Origin: Podospora comata
Lineage: Eukaryota > Ascomycota > Sordariomycetes > Sordariales > Podosporaceae
Length of the DNA: 64,000 bases
Direction of reading: 5' to 3'
NCBI GenBank assembly: GCA_017354895.1
Contig: CP071493.1
Location: forward strand, 8,246,001-8,310,000
The position numbers and the translations under genes were made by a program. Each line of letters starts with the position of its first letter. Positions within the stretch are counted from its first letter, which is position 1. The notes beneath the pieces were generated by a model. It did no database searches and was not told the DNA's origin. It saw nothing but the letters and a program-made list of their open reading frames with translations. Positions 32,582 to 45,581 of the stretch are shown here, piece after piece.

Positions 32582-34107
32582 CGTGAGGATATGGAAGCTG
32601 GCTAAGCTGGAGGAGAAGCTGTAGTCTGAAAAGAGATGGAGGAGGGAAGCGGTGGTGAGGAGATGATCACAAACCCCAGGATAGCGAGTTGGAATGCTGC
32701 TTATATATCCCTACGGTCGTATCTTCTCATTATCCACCACAACCCGAGCCGTCTCCGAAGGCGCATTCGCATGGAGGCAGATGCCAGGCCCAAAACTCCG
32801 AAGCTGACGGTTCAGTAGAATCATGTCACGGTCCCCATTACCTCTCCACCATGGGCAGGGAACTACCCAGACGCTCGATTTCGCAATGTGCGTTCCTGAC
32901 AGAGCCAGTCTTGGCATCAAAGCCTAGAAGTCTGTTTATTGATGGTATTTGATCGCCGCCGCCTGAGTGAAGTCAGTCAGAGAGCTCGTGTGCTAGATGG
33001 GACGTTCACTTACCAATAAAACATGGAATAACGTCCAGCGCGAGGCCACAATTCGAAAACAAGACTCGCGCGGGCAAAAGCTCGATGTCAACGACGTGAC
33101 ATCGCGAGATCTGTTCAGACCATCTGATGTGCGATTTTGGCAACAAGCTCCCTCCGATGGAGAGACGACAATGCATAAGATCCACATCAAATCCACAATC
33201 GTCCCGCTAGCTTGACCTTGGACCCGCTTTTGATCGCTCGGCCCAATGGATGAATGAGCTTCGATCTGATAAAAAAAGGCTCAACATCTTATCAATCAAT
33301 CAGTTATCCACAATGGTCTGGGCTCTCGACGCCCTGGTGGACTTGTTCGGGCTTTTCCGCAAGTAATTCTCACCGCTTGCCTCTTAGTCAGCGGTGCCGG
33401 ACTTTTATTATGCGGGTTTTCCGGCTCTTGCTTCCAGGAATAACGGTATAACCACACTCGTGGAGAAACGACAACGGTCTTGCTCTCCGCAGGTCAGCTA
33501 GCTCCCAAGCATTATGCCCCGGTGCCTGCCTTTCGGATCTGATAATCCATGCCGAGCTGCTACAATGACAAGGTTTTCAGTCAGCGTGACTCTTTCTTCA
33601 GAGCGTGACACTCTTGTTGGGCCCGCCGAACTTCGGCCTCTCGGTCCTCAGAGCGGGACGGGCAGATGGGTGCTGCAAATGTCTAATACCAAAACTCAGA
33701 ACTGACATTCAGTAAACAGAAGAGCAGACAAGAAAACATGACATGGAACGGCGAGATCGAAGACAATAGTGCTATTGTAGGTATCAAGACTTGCTACGGA
33801 TCGACAAAATTACTGCGTTCTGAACCTCGGCAAGCGATGCTCTCCCAGTGACATGGAGATGTCATTTCATGATCAGATCAAATAGCTCGAATGCAAAGTA
33901 GTACTCTTCTGGTCCGGATCAGTACCTACATACCCCTTCGAATCCCAGAAATATCTTTCAAGATGGATATAATGCATGTTTGTCTTTGAAAGGGTGCTAA
34001 TATCCTGCATGACAGCCTTCCTTGTCCCAATACACACCCTTCTATTCCCGAGCTGTACGTTTTTACTCCCCCAAGAGACGTTTCAATGCCCAAATAGGAC
34101 CCTGCCA
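32582..34107. other. Intergenic upstream of CFEM gene
   Basis: About 1.5 kb. The first ~120 bases are the CFEM leader. The remainder has only short open frames on both strands without motifs. AT content rises towards the minisatellite at 34108. Confidence 0.4.
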
Positions 34108-34251
34108 CTATCTTTCAAGCCTTCTACGCTATGTAATAAGGCCTTCACATTATCTAACAAGGCCTATATACTATCCAGGAAGGCCTTGTGTATCTTTAAG
34201 AACGCCCCTTACTATATCTTGTACGCGTCTAAACTATCACACTAGGCATAG
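34108..34251. repeat. Degenerate 21-bp tandem repeat (minisatellite)
   Basis: Seven imperfect units of 20-22 bp in a row, for example CTATCTTTCAAGCCTTCTA at 34108, then CTATGTAATAAGGCCTTCA at 34129, TTATCTAACAAGGCCTATA at 34150, CTATCCAGGAAGGCCTTGT at 34171 and so on, with consensus CTATctttcAAGGCCTT. A reverse-complement block of the same family lies at 46540-46644. No coding potential is implied; the period divides by three, so the translated frame shows a spurious heptad pattern. Confidence 0.8.
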
Positions 34252-34368
34252 TTGATCTCTAATATAGACATACAAATCGTAAAGTAACACAACACAAAAT
34301 TTTCATTGTCGCTAAACAGACAAAATCCATTATCATAACTACCCCTTGACCGCAAGAACAGACCAAAA

Positions 34369-36886
34369 CTAGTCCTCCAAAAGACCGGCAGCCAGGGCTT
34401 CCAAGTCCTGCAAGTTATCCGGCTCGTAGCCCATTTCAATGACCTTTTTACCACTGGAGGCCTTCTTTTTCCGTTCGGGCTGGTCTTCCACGTCAGAGTC
34501 GTTCTGGAACCACTTCTTTGTCTTCTTCTTCGGTGGCTCATCCTCCTCAGACTGCTCACCACCGCCACCGGCAATAGGAAGACTCCTGAGCAAAGCCAAC
34601 GGGTCCTCGTCCATCTCACCCCCGCTATCAAGCTGAGTAATCGGACCTCTCTCCCTCTCCACCTCCTCACCTCTCTCTCTAGCTTTGGCCCGATCCCTCT
34701 TCTCCTTTCTCCTCTTCCTAGCCAACTCCTTGTCTTCCACATCCGCCTCCTTGACCCTCTCCCCTTCGGCCTCGACGAACTTTTGCCTGAGCTCCTTCGC
34801 ATCTCCCTCATTTTGGAAGTCTTCCAGACCCTGCAAGACATACAATGGCTGGGCATTGCCCTCCTCGTCGAAAATGAGCTTCTGCCCCTTGCCCATCATC
34901 TTGGCCACCTTGGCCTTGGACATGAGCTTCTTCTCCGCCCGCTTCGAGTCGATAATGATCTCCTGATCACCAATCTTGACCACCTTTGCGCCCGCAATCT
35001 CCTTCCCGTTGATTCCTTCAGCAGTTTCATCCAGCTCCTTATCGCCCAACACTCTCTTGACCGACAAGAACCCATCGTCGTCGTCGTCGTCCTCCGCACC
35101 CTCGTCAACCAGCTTCCGGTAATGACTAGACAGCACATCCTGGTTCTGCCTCTCCGCCATCTTCTGGTACTTGGTCTTGACCTCCTTCTTCTTCGGCTTG
35201 CCCTCGGCATCATAGTCGCTGCTGTCGTCGTCCGACCCAACATCAAACGCCATCCTGCTGGCCTGCTTATTCGCCCGTCTCATTTCCTCCGCCCCCTTTT
35301 GGAATTTCACCTGTGGCGTACCCGGCAATCCCAGACTGGCCGCATACCCATCCAGATCCATCTTGCTGAATTTGAACACGTCCTTATCCTTTTGCACATA
35401 AATCGACCTCACATATGTGATAAACGCCTTTTGTCCGAGGTACTTCAAGTCCGCCGACTGGAAGCACTGAGATTGCAGCTCTCCCTTGATGCTCGTCTTC
35501 TTTCCCTCCCGAACATTGACCTTTGTGATTGGAATCTTTTTTTGTTCGAGCCTGGACAGAAACCCCTTCTCTTCATTCGGATCCAAGAACAGCACCGCCC
35601 GACCCTTGCTCTCGTATCTGGCTGTTCTACCCACCCTGTGAATGTACGTGTCCGCATCCTCAGGGCAGTCTACCTGCACGACCCAGTCCACAGCGGGAAA
35701 ATCAACTCCTCTCGCGACAACATCCGTAGCGAACAAACAAGCGTACTTGGAAGAGGTGAATTTTCGGGTAATCTCCATTCTCCCAACCTGCTTTTGCCGG
35801 CCGTGCAAATGCAGCAGCGAGATACCAGGCTGCATGCGCTTGAAGCTCTCATACACAAACCGTACTTGTTTCCCCGACGAGAAAAAGACAATCATTTTGC
35901 TCTTCAGATTCGTTCGGATAAAGCCCCAGAGCGTGTCCAACTTCTCGGGAAGGGGTGTGACAATATAGCTCTGCTGCAGATTGGTCGGGGTGGCTGTCGG
36001 TGCTTCCTCGTGTGCCGAGACATACTCTGGGTCCTTGAGACTCAATCTCGCAAGGTCGGAAACACGTTTCGACTGGGTGGCCGAGAACAACATCGTTTGT
36101 CTTGTTTTGGGGAGATGCTCGACCAGCGCGTCGACTGCAGACTGGAACCCCATGTCCATGATTCTGTCTGCTTCGTCGAGAACCAGCATTTGGAGGTTGT
36201 TGACGTCGAAACCAGCGGTCTGATCGAGGTGTTGAAGCATACGGCCGGGGGTGCACACCAAGATGTTCATCCTGCCGAGTCTGTCGGCTTCTTCCTTGAG
36301 CGACTTGCCTCCGATGACCAAGCCTGCCGAGAAGACGTGGTTACGACCGATTTTGCGGAGCACTTCGAAGATCTGAACGGCGAGCTCGCGTGTGGGCGAG
36401 ATGATGAGAGCGCCGAGGCCGTCGTATTCAGTCCACTGCGCTTGGACAAGCTTCTCGAGGACGGGGACAAGAAAGGCGAGGGTCTTGCCGCTGCCGGTTT
36501 TGGCGGCGCCGAGGATATCATGGCCCTTGAGAGCGAGGGGAATGGCGGCTTTTTGGATGTCTGTCAGAACCTCGAAGTGGGAGGCACGGAGGCCGGACGC
36601 GGTCGCGGCGCATAGAGGGAGGTCGGTGAATTTAGTGAGGTTTGGCGATTTTGGGTCCTGTGATATCCATCCATTAGAAGCTTGTACCGGAAGAGGGTGT
36701 ATAAAATGCAATTGGGTAACCCACAAGCTCCTGAATGGCAGCCTTCAGCTTCTCGAGCTCATCCTGTCCTCTTTTTCTCTTTAGTGTCTTCGTCTCTGGC
36801 TTTTTCGGTGTCGCATCCGCCGATTTGGAGTTCTTTTTGTGTCGATGAGCGACAACAGTCTTTGCGCCGCCAGTAGTAGGCGCCAT
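34369..36886 (-). CDS. DBP4: ATP-dependent RNA helicase DBP4
   Basis: DEAD-box helicase for 18S rRNA processing and release of snoRNAs from pre-ribosomes in the nucleolus. Two exons on the minus strand, 36886-36725 and 36657-34369, with a 67-nt intron give 816 residues, as expected for Dbp4/Hca4. Helicase motifs: Q motif before residue 95, AAKTGSGKT (105-113), PTRELA, TPGR, DEAD (215-218), SAT (246-248), then ARGVDFP and HRVGRTAR in the second RecA lobe. The family-specific C-terminal part follows, with [21 protein letters not shown], then a long Lys/Glu/Asp-rich tail including a run of Asp. The N-terminus is basic ([13 protein letters not shown]), fitting nucleolar import. The start has a good context (CAACATGG), and the spliced junction IQEL-DPKSPNL is continuous. 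The SUN-domain gene lies upstream on the same strand. Confidence 0.97.
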
Positions 36887-37573
36887 GTTGAATTTTAGTG
36901 TCTGCTGTCGTTGCGTCGTGCTCCCGCGCAGCTCGTGGAAAATTGTCGAAACGAAATGGAAGCTGGAGTCCAGGATCGACTTCTTTGCGTAATTGCTTTG
37001 CTCTGCTGAAAGCCAGGGAAAATTTTGGCGGAGAAGGAATTCTGCCACTTGCCCCACTTCAACCCACCAGCCAAAAGAAGCGCCAAGACAGAGTACCGAT
37101 AGACAGAAGGGTTGGGGTTGGCGCAGTAAGCTTGTCAATCACATTAACAGCAGGTTTAAAGGTATATATCATCTTGAAATATTCATGTTTTTCTTTGTAT
37201 TTGCATAACTCAAGTACCAAAAGCATCCATCAACGCCGTCTGAAATCATGTCTCCCGCCGTTGCTCCTTTGCTCTCAGCCCTCAAAGAAAGCAAACCCAA
37301 CCCAAACCTGGCAGCCAAAATGAAGCTGCCATGTCAACAACATGCTGAACGGGGTATCGTGTAATCTAGGGTATCCGACCGACCACCCTCTTTTTTCATT
37401 CTCCCAGCTCGATGTAAAGTTCTTGACCACTTATAGATGATACTGAAACGGCGTAATACTAAAATATATATAGATAAACCATTGGGTGAAACACAAAGGA
37501 GAAAAAACGCCTGGCCAGCCAACTTGTCGCTTCCCTTTCAGCTCCTCTTCCATCCCCATCACCGAAACACAAC
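36887..37573. other. Intergenic between DBP4 and the SUN-domain gene
   Basis: About 690 bases holding the DBP4 promoter/leader and the 3' region of the SUN-domain gene. No further gene is supported. Confidence 0.5.
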
Positions 37574-40500
37574 TCACCACGAGCTCGATCCGATGTGCTT
37601 TCCAGTGTGCTCGTCAACCTCTTGCCCGTAGAGCCGAAGCCTGTAGAAGCAAGTATGATCCGGGCTACCATTGTTCGTGACAGCCCTAATGAGAACCGTA
37701 TCGACGACAGCATCAAGTGTAACTAGGTCGTCAGAAAGCTTGTGGATAAACACGCCGTTATCCACATGACGATACTCGTATTCGAATTTGCCAATCTGGA
37801 CAAATTCCTCCCGAAGGTGGCCGGCGTTGCGGGGATTGGCAGCCGCAGTAGGGAATTGTGTGTTCATCCACTTCTGCATCTGCGAATTCTTGGCCTTGTT
37901 CTCAAATTTGGCCCAGATTTCAATGTCCTTGGGCATGGAGTCAGGGTCGGTTGTGGCCCCCGGATTGATGTTCTCGACCACAACATACTTGGGAATAACC
38001 AGACCGGCAATACTGATGCCGATGTCGGCCGGGAGCTTCTGCTTGTTCTTGCCAGCATAGATACCAGCACACCAGCAGTGACCGCTGTCTGTCCAGAGGG
38101 AGGTAGCATGGAAGCTGTCATGGAGAAACTGTGGTTTCTTGGACATGGCCCTGAACCACGCCACAGTGCCCATCGCTGGCCTCGCGATACTGTAGGTCGG
38201 AGAAGTAAGACTGCTGTCGATTTGTGCACCATTTCCAAAGGAAAACCAATTGACATGGAGGTTCAACATGTCCATGATAGCGGCGCTTGGGCTTCGCTTG
38301 CCAGGGCGGATGGGGGAAGAGCCCAGTTCCTTGCCAACAATCTCCTTGACCAGCTTCTGAATTTCTTTCTTACTCAGACCACCCGTCTTATGTTTTTGCT
38401 CTTCGATGAGTCCGTGAAGCTCCTTGCGTAGAGCCTCCAAATCCCTTTCAAAGTTTTTCCGAGATATCGCTATTTGCTGTTGGAGATTTTCAACGTACTG
38501 GCGACTCGTGACCGTGTCCTGATATGTATCGGCCTCAGAGGTGACTGGCTTGGTGATTGGGTGCCCGGAGAGGAGGCTCGTGATCCTGTGCTTGTTTTTC
38601 TCGAACCAGTCCTCGAAAGAGTGATCCAGCCCCGTGCTTTTGATTCGAGACCGAACAGCATCCCAGTGAGCGTCGCTGATTTTTCCCTTTTCAAGCCTGA
38701 GAATGGAGGGCTCGTGTTTCATGCGATCCAGGATGGCTTCCCAGAACTCTTTGGCAACAATGATATTGCCATCCCTGTCTTTGGTTACGCGAACCACTTT
38801 CGGAAGTGTGGATTGGACACTCCTGAGTGCCAACTCGGTGGCGGTGGCTCTTTTTTCCCAAAACGCTTTGAAATCGTTGTACTGCTGCTCCGTGAACACA
38901 GCCATGTCCGGCAACGAACCACCCTTCGTGTATGGAGACGACGGCATCATCCCACGTATCGGACCTCCAGCACCAAGCAAGAAAGAGCAAATGGCGACAA
39001 CGAAGGAGGCCGCAAGAAACCATTTCACAGCTGGCCACCAAATCCTGCTCAAGATATCGCCTCCCTTGCCCAGCACATCGCCTACCCACGCAGTGGCTGC
39101 CGCGACAGTACTTCGATTGACTCCTCCACCTCCTGTGGGCCAACGGCCTGCCCGATTGCCGTGAGTATTGTTTCGAGGACCGGTATATCGACCTCCATGA
39201 TCGGCGTTTCCGGCTCTATCGTCTTCGTCGCTGGATAATGAATCGGAGGAATCTGGGTCTCTCCTAGGCCCGCCTCCACCGCCAACTGCTGACCTCCCAG
39301 CAGTACCGACACGGGCCGCAGGTACAGCAGGATTCGAGATTGAGGGCGCCCTATCCACCCCCGCTCGTGCACGCCAACCAGGACGCCGACTAACGTTCGC
39401 CATGGTAAAACCACCAGGATTAGCACCGGCCATACCCCCCCTGACACTTATTGTTCTGTTGGCTTGCCCCATCGTTCCCAGCGCATCTTCCAATGAGCCT
39501 GGTTGCGGTTTGGCTGCTACATGACCGACGGCTGGTGACCCGACCCTGACATGAGCTGCGCTGTCGACGACAGCAACATTGGTTTCCTCCTGCCAGCTGC
39601 GAGAAGCACCATCCGTGGTTTCTGGAGCGTTCGAGTACCCAGGTAACTGAGGCACCTCACCACCTGGTATTCGAATTGGGGCACCGAGTGAAGGTGAATG
39701 TACTGAGAAGTTCGGAGGAAAAGGAAGCGGATTGGAAGTTGTAGGGGGTTGTTGTTGAAGTGGATTCGCGACTTGAGAACCGGCCGCCGAGTTGTTTCCA
39801 GCCAGTGCAGCTAGGCGAGCCTTGTCAATAGCAATCGCTCTCTCTAGCAGCTCCGCCTGCTTCTTTTCGCGTTCTTCTTTGCGGCGTTGCTTTTCGAGTT
39901 CCGCATGTTGAGCTTTGAGAGCTTCCGCACGCTCTTCGGCTTCGGCTTGATTGGATTGTCGTAGAGCATCCACTCGCGCGGTCAACCTATCCAATTCAGG
40001 GCTGGTGACATCGGGGAGTTCGGGGGAAACGGAATCGTGAGATCTCTTCCGGTTCTGAGTGGGTGGCGATTTCGACCTCGACCTTGCAGAGCCTGATCTC
40101 GACCTGTTGTCAGATATCTTGCCCCTGTTCATCGAAGTGGTGGCGCCCTCCTGTGAGTCGACGAGGGTTTGCTGAGAGGGCCCGTCATTTTCCCGGTCCC
40201 CTCCCTGTTGGTCCGACTCTTCCGATTGCGAGCGAGAAATCTGTTGAGATAGCGTCGTTCTCCCCGGAACCTGTGTCCTGCGTACAGTCTGAGGCTGTTG
40301 CACAGGCGGGAGAGGTTGCACAGGTTGTTGTGAGTGTGCCGATGAGGTGTTAGTGCGAGATGCCAGTTCCTTCTCCTTTGCTAACAGGCGGGCATTGGCA
40401 GCCTCGTTATCTTTGATGACCGTATCAATAACTCCGTGCACTGCCTTGCGTACGTTTCCTCCTCCCATGATCCTAACTCTGTCCGGAAACGTAGCCATTG

Positions 40501-40669
40501 CAGAGCCATATGAGGTGCTGTACTTGACTGGCATATCGATCCTGACAGCCGTCGTATCAATGGGTTTTCTGGAAGACCGTACAGAGGAGGGCGTGCCAGC
40601 TCGTCCGTGCTGCTGAGGTGAAGGCGAAGGGACATTGCCGCCACGACCTGGGTGTTGCCTAGGTGGCAT
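37574..40669 (-). CDS. sad1: SUN-domain nuclear envelope protein (Sad1/UNC-84 type)
   Basis: Single exon, 1,031 residues from the ATG at 40669 (MPPRQHPGRG, strong CACC context); an in-frame ATG at 40801 would add 44 residues. SUN proteins sit in the inner nuclear membrane, pair with KASH proteins in the LINC complex, and anchor the spindle pole body and telomeres. Visible: a long Ser/Gln/Arg-rich nucleoplasmic half with SRSGSARSRSKS basic clusters; a charged coiled coil (about 300-360, EERAEALKAQHAELEKQRRK); a Gly/Arg-rich stretch; one membrane helix (about 540-565, WFLAASFVVAICSFLLGAG); a second coiled coil in the lumen (about 720-780); and the SUN domain (about 800-1,025), including HCWCAGIYAGKNKQKLP and the C-terminal FYRLRLYGQEVDEHTGK. 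The SUN fold is clear; orthology to yeast Sad1 is likely but not proven, because fungi can carry several SUN proteins. Confidence 0.93.
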   Translation of the reverse strand: MPPRQHPGRGGNVPSPSPQQHGRAGTPSSVRSSRKPIDTTAVRIDMPVKYSTSYGSAMATFPDRVRIMGGGNVRKAVHGVIDTVIKDNEAANARLLAKEKELASRTNTSSAHSQQPVQPLPPVQQPQTVRRTQVPGRTTLSQQISRSQSEESDQQGGDRENDGPSQQTLVDSQEGATTSMNRGKISDNRSRSGSARSRSKSPPTQNRKRSHDSVSPELPDVTSPELDRLTARVDALRQSNQAEAEERAEALKAQHAELEKQRRKEEREKKQAELLERAIAIDKARLAALAGNNSAAGSQVANPLQQQPPTTSNPLPFPPNFSVHSPSLGAPIRIPGGEVPQLPGYSNAPETTDGASRSWQEETNVAVVDSAAHVRVGSPAVGHVAAKPQPGSLEDALGTMGQANRTISVRGGMAGANPGGFTMANVSRRPGWRARAGVDRAPSISNPAVPAARVGTAGRSAVGGGGGPRRDPDSSDSLSSDEDDRAGNADHGGRYTGPRNNTHGNRAGRWPTGGGGVNRSTVAAATAWVGDVLGKGGDILSRIWWPAVKWFLAASFVVAICSFLLGAGGPIRGMMPSSPYTKGGSLPDMAVFTEQQYNDFKAFWEKRATATELALRSVQSTLPKVVRVTKDRDGNIIVAKEFWEAILDRMKHEPSILRLEKGKISDAHWDAVRSRIKSTGLDHSFEDWFEKNKHRITSLLSGHPITKPVTSEADTYQDTVTSRQYVENLQQQIAISRKNFERDLEALRKELHGLIEEQKHKTGGLSKKEIQKLVKEIVGKELGSSPIRPGKRSPSAAIMDMLNLHVNWFSFGNGAQIDSSLTSPTYSIARPAMGTVAWFRAMSKKPQFLHDSFHATSLWTDSGHCWCAGIYAGKNKQKLPADIGISIAGLVIPKYVVVENINPGATTDPDSMPKDIEIWAKFENKAKNSQMQKWMNTQFPTAAANPRNAGHLREEFVQIGKFEYEYRHVDNGVFIHKLSDDLVTLDAVVDTVLIRAVTNNGSPDHTCFYRLRLYGQEVDEHTGKHIGSSSW

Positions 40670-42718
40670 GGTGAAAAGCGAGGGTGAATTGGCGCTATGC
40701 TGAAGCGATTTAGAAGAGCCTATTCCTCGCGATATTGGATTTTGGCCGAGATTCAATGCTATGTGCAACGATGTTGTTGGACTGCTGAGGGCGTCAGTCA
40801 TGATCACTAATGGTGAGTGGTGAAAAGCAGATGTGTGAAGTGAAAAGAAAAAAAGTAGGGAAAATTCAATCGCAAATGACAATGATAGCCCCAACATTCA
40901 GCAAGATATACAATAACAAGCTGGGTTGTTGAACATGAGACTTCAGTACTGGCAGACTATTCAAAAAAATTTAAAAAAAATTACAACAATAGGAACAAGT
41001 GAGAGGAAGGGAGCAAACAAATAACAAATGAGATTGGCGATCACAGAGAGGCTGCGTTGAAGCCCGACGACGCTGCGGGTGTGACTCGTGAGGTGTAGAT
41101 TTACCTTGTTATTCAGCGTGACCGTGTGACAGTGTGACAGCGTGTCTGGCCCCAATGCCGAATCCCAAGGCTGCAACAGCCTTTGCCTCGCCTTCTTTTT
41201 CGTTGCGTCCAATTGCCCAACAGCAACCGACACGTCACTTCCCTGCTCAATCCCAATCAATTGCTCCGGAGTCGCCAGACAGGCAAGGTGAATGGTTTGC
41301 CGGGTGGTTGCTAGTTTTCAGTCGCGGCGACGGTACATATCATGGTTGGTCAGAGATGGGATGAAGAGAGCTCGAGGATGGGGCGTTGAAGCGACTAAAA
41401 TGAGAGATGAAGACGCGCAGACTGTTGTTGACTTTACACGACGCATCGCAAGCGGACATAAAGCTCTTGTCTCTGTGCTGAAAACGGCCTGGTTCTTTAT
41501 GGCCTCGTAGATTGTTCCCCTTTCATGAGCCTGTCGAGGTGTACATGCTTTGTTCTTCAGTGGCCGTTCCTGGTGGTCTGCAGAGCATCTGCCGTGCCAA
41601 TGGATCGGCGCGTTTTTCGAAGCTGGAGCTCTGCGCAATTGAGCCTTATCCCGTCTCAGCAATGTGGTCTGTGCTTCTTCACTAACTTGTTGTTCAGTCA
41701 GTGTGGCTCAGTTTTTCGTGGCTGCTGATACGTGTTAGTGGCTGGTGGAAAGTTGGTGGGGCAGCAGCAACGTTGGTGACTCAGCAGTGATATCTACTTT
41801 ACCCCCCCACGTATTTACCCGGCAGGCAATTCATCCAAACTATCCCGCGTGCCTTCCCAGCATCCGCACACTCCCCCATTTTCCAACTTCGTGGAGATGT
41901 CTTTTCCGGATCAGCCACATCTTGTTAAGAATCTTGACCTAGCACTTACCATTGGATTATCTTTTAAATGAGGGTTTGGGCATATTTATTTAATAACTTG
42001 AACAAGCACCTGAAGTTGGCACGACATCGCATCATGTATGAACACAAGCCGCACACTTGCATACGCACTACCATTGTCGGATCTCCTCCCAATGCGCCAT
42101 CTGTTTCGTATTCCCCTGTGAAGCTCCACCGCTTCCTTCAAATGTTTGCTGAAAATCAGGGTTCGACTTGAGCCACTCTTGCGCATCTGTACAACGGTTC
42201 CATGGTGATCTTTGCTGTCTGCGGTTGAATTCCACGTGAAAGGGATCCTCATCGGTCATCTTCACAGTTGCCTTGTCCATTGCTCGATTCGATATTTTGA
42301 GTTTTCTGTCAAGCAGCGAGACTGTTTCAAGCTCCAAGCCACTCAATGGTGGCCCCATCCCCACGAAGCTTAATATGTTGCCAGTGACCTCACTCGCGCC
42401 CGAGAGCTGGGTGAGCAGGGGCCGACGCAGGTGTTGCAAGGCGGGGTCACTGGCTGTTTGACTTCCATCCCGGGCGTCACAAGCACGAAGTGGGAGGTGG
42501 AGAGACGGTTGCCCCACGGTTGGCTGCGGGCTAGCGAGATTCGATTTGCGACTTTGTGCTGACCACATCCATAGCAGGCACCTCTCATTTTAATAACCTG
42601 CGACCTGCTCCTCCAACGCGACCTTGTTTTGTTCATTCTTTCTGCCCATCCTCTCGCTCGTTTGATTCCTCGTTTTACACCCGACCCTCGCTACTTCAAC
42701 ACCCAATCCCGCGAGATC
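40670..42718. promoter_or_regulatory. Divergent intergenic region, SUN-domain gene / epimerase
   Basis: About 2 kb between two divergent starts. A 166-codon open frame on the minus strand (42068-42568) has a protein-like composition but no recognised motif and would begin 151 bp from the epimerase ATG; I leave it uncalled. No TATA box stands out. Bases 40955-40985 are an A/T run. Confidence 0.45.
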
Positions 42719-44180
<1,462 letters not shown>

Positions 44181-44384
44181 GAAAAGATTGATGCGTTTAT
44201 GATTGTTTATGACTAGCAGGCTGGCAGCAGACGAGAACTGCAAACGATGTATTCTTCTCAGGGCTTTTATTACAGAGATAATGGTTAGACACAAAAGAAG
44301 ACGTTTTCTCGTTTATTTGAAGGATATTTCGTTTTATTTTCGACAAAACAAAAGGTCGTGACCATGGAAGCGCCAATCAAGGTA

Positions 44385-45581
44385 CTATTCGACTTTGAGG
44401 AGAAGCTTGCCCGTGGTCTTCCTGCTCTCCAGATCGATGTGCGCCTGGGCAACATTCTTGAGGGGATAAACTTGGTGGATATTGGCGTGGATCTTGCCCG
44501 TTACGAGCAAGTCAAAAAGCTCGCTTGTAAAGGTCTCCTTTTCCTCTGGGGTGGTGATGTATCCGGGCATGGAAGGTCTCATAATCTTGATGTTTTTGGG
44601 CATGAGGCGGAAGAGGTCGACCGGTTCAACAGCGCCAGACTTAATTGTTTTTCTCTTGTCAGCTTTCCCACGCAACTCGAGAAAAGGGAAGGGGGGGGAA
44701 CTTACCGCATTCCCAAACACAATGATCGTCCCCTTCCTCGCCACGACATCTAGGTCTACCGTTCCAAACGTCGCCTTGCCCACCCCGTCAAAAATCACGT
44801 CTACGCCCTTGTTGTTGGTGATTTCCTTGACCTGCCGGATGACTTCTTCCTGCGGGAGGCTAGAGTCAACCACCCATCCTGCTCCCAACTTCTTGGCCAA
44901 TTCGCACTTCTGCTTGCCGCCGGCGGTGGCGATGATCTTGGCGCCCATGACGGCGAGGATCTGGACGAGCATGGAGCCTGTTCCGCCTGCTGCTGCGTGG
45001 ACGAGGGTCCATGGTCCTTCAGAGATTCCGAGTTGCTGGGTGATTCCTGCTGCTTCGCGGATGAAAGTTAGGGCGGTGAGACCTTGAAGGTAGGCTGCGC
45101 AGGCGGTTTCGGGGGTGAGCGAGGCCGGGAGGATAGTGGCTTGGGTGAGGGGGAAGGTTAGGAGGGTGTATTGTGCGTATGTGTTGTCTGCTAGGTAGAC
45201 TACGCGGGAGCCGACGGGGTAGGAGGGGTGGGAGGAGGCGGTGATGGTGCCGGCGGCTTCTTTGCCTGTGATCAGGGGGTAGGGAGAGGGGGTGTCGTTT
45301 GAGCCGTTGGTGGAGGGGTGGTTGCTGTTGGAGGAGGGGGAGGGAGGTTTGTAGAGACCGGTGCGGAAGTATCTGGGTGTTGGTTAGGATAAGGGATTAA
45401 ATGAGGGGAGCATGTGGGGAGCATACGTGTCGATGTAGTTGACGCCCACATACTCGTTGCGGACGAGGATTTGGCCTTCACCGAGAGAAGGGACGGGTAA
45501 GTCGGTCTTGTATTCCAGGACATCGGGGCCACCTGGACGGGGGATAACAACGCCGAACATGGTGTTGGGAATAGGTGCCAT
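44385..45581 (-). CDS. ZTA1: NADPH:quinone oxidoreductase (zeta-crystallin type)
   Basis: Zinc-independent medium-chain dehydrogenase/reductase that reduces quinones with NADPH; the yeast homologue Zta1 also binds AU-rich RNA. Three exons on the minus strand, 45581-45427, 45372-44706 and 44639-44385, give 358 residues. The N-terminal GroES-like part has the family signature RNEYVGVNYIDTYFRTGLY (completed by the first splice). The nucleotide-binding part has VHAAAGGTGSMLVQ and GAKIIATAGGKQKCELAKKLGA, then GVDVIFDGVGKATF. Intron 2 (44705-44640) joins VFGNA to SGAVEPVDL, and leaving it unspliced would insert about 22 unconserved residues. A Ser/Asn/Pro-rich insert (SPSSNSNHPSTNGSND) after GLYKPP is unusual for the family. 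There is no targeting signal, so it should be cytosolic. It converges on the epimerase gene. Confidence 0.93.

Noticed and set aside
33976-34245. Open frame with heptad-like SNKAYILSRKAL repeats
   Set aside because: The pattern is the translation of the 21-bp minisatellite, not a coiled-coil gene.
34783-36615. 610-codon open frame antisense to DBP4
   Set aside because: Complement of the conserved helicase motifs; not a gene.
42068-42568. 166-codon minus-strand open frame upstream of the epimerase
   Set aside because: It could be a small gene, but there is no recognised domain and its start would sit inside the epimerase promoter; evidence is insufficient.
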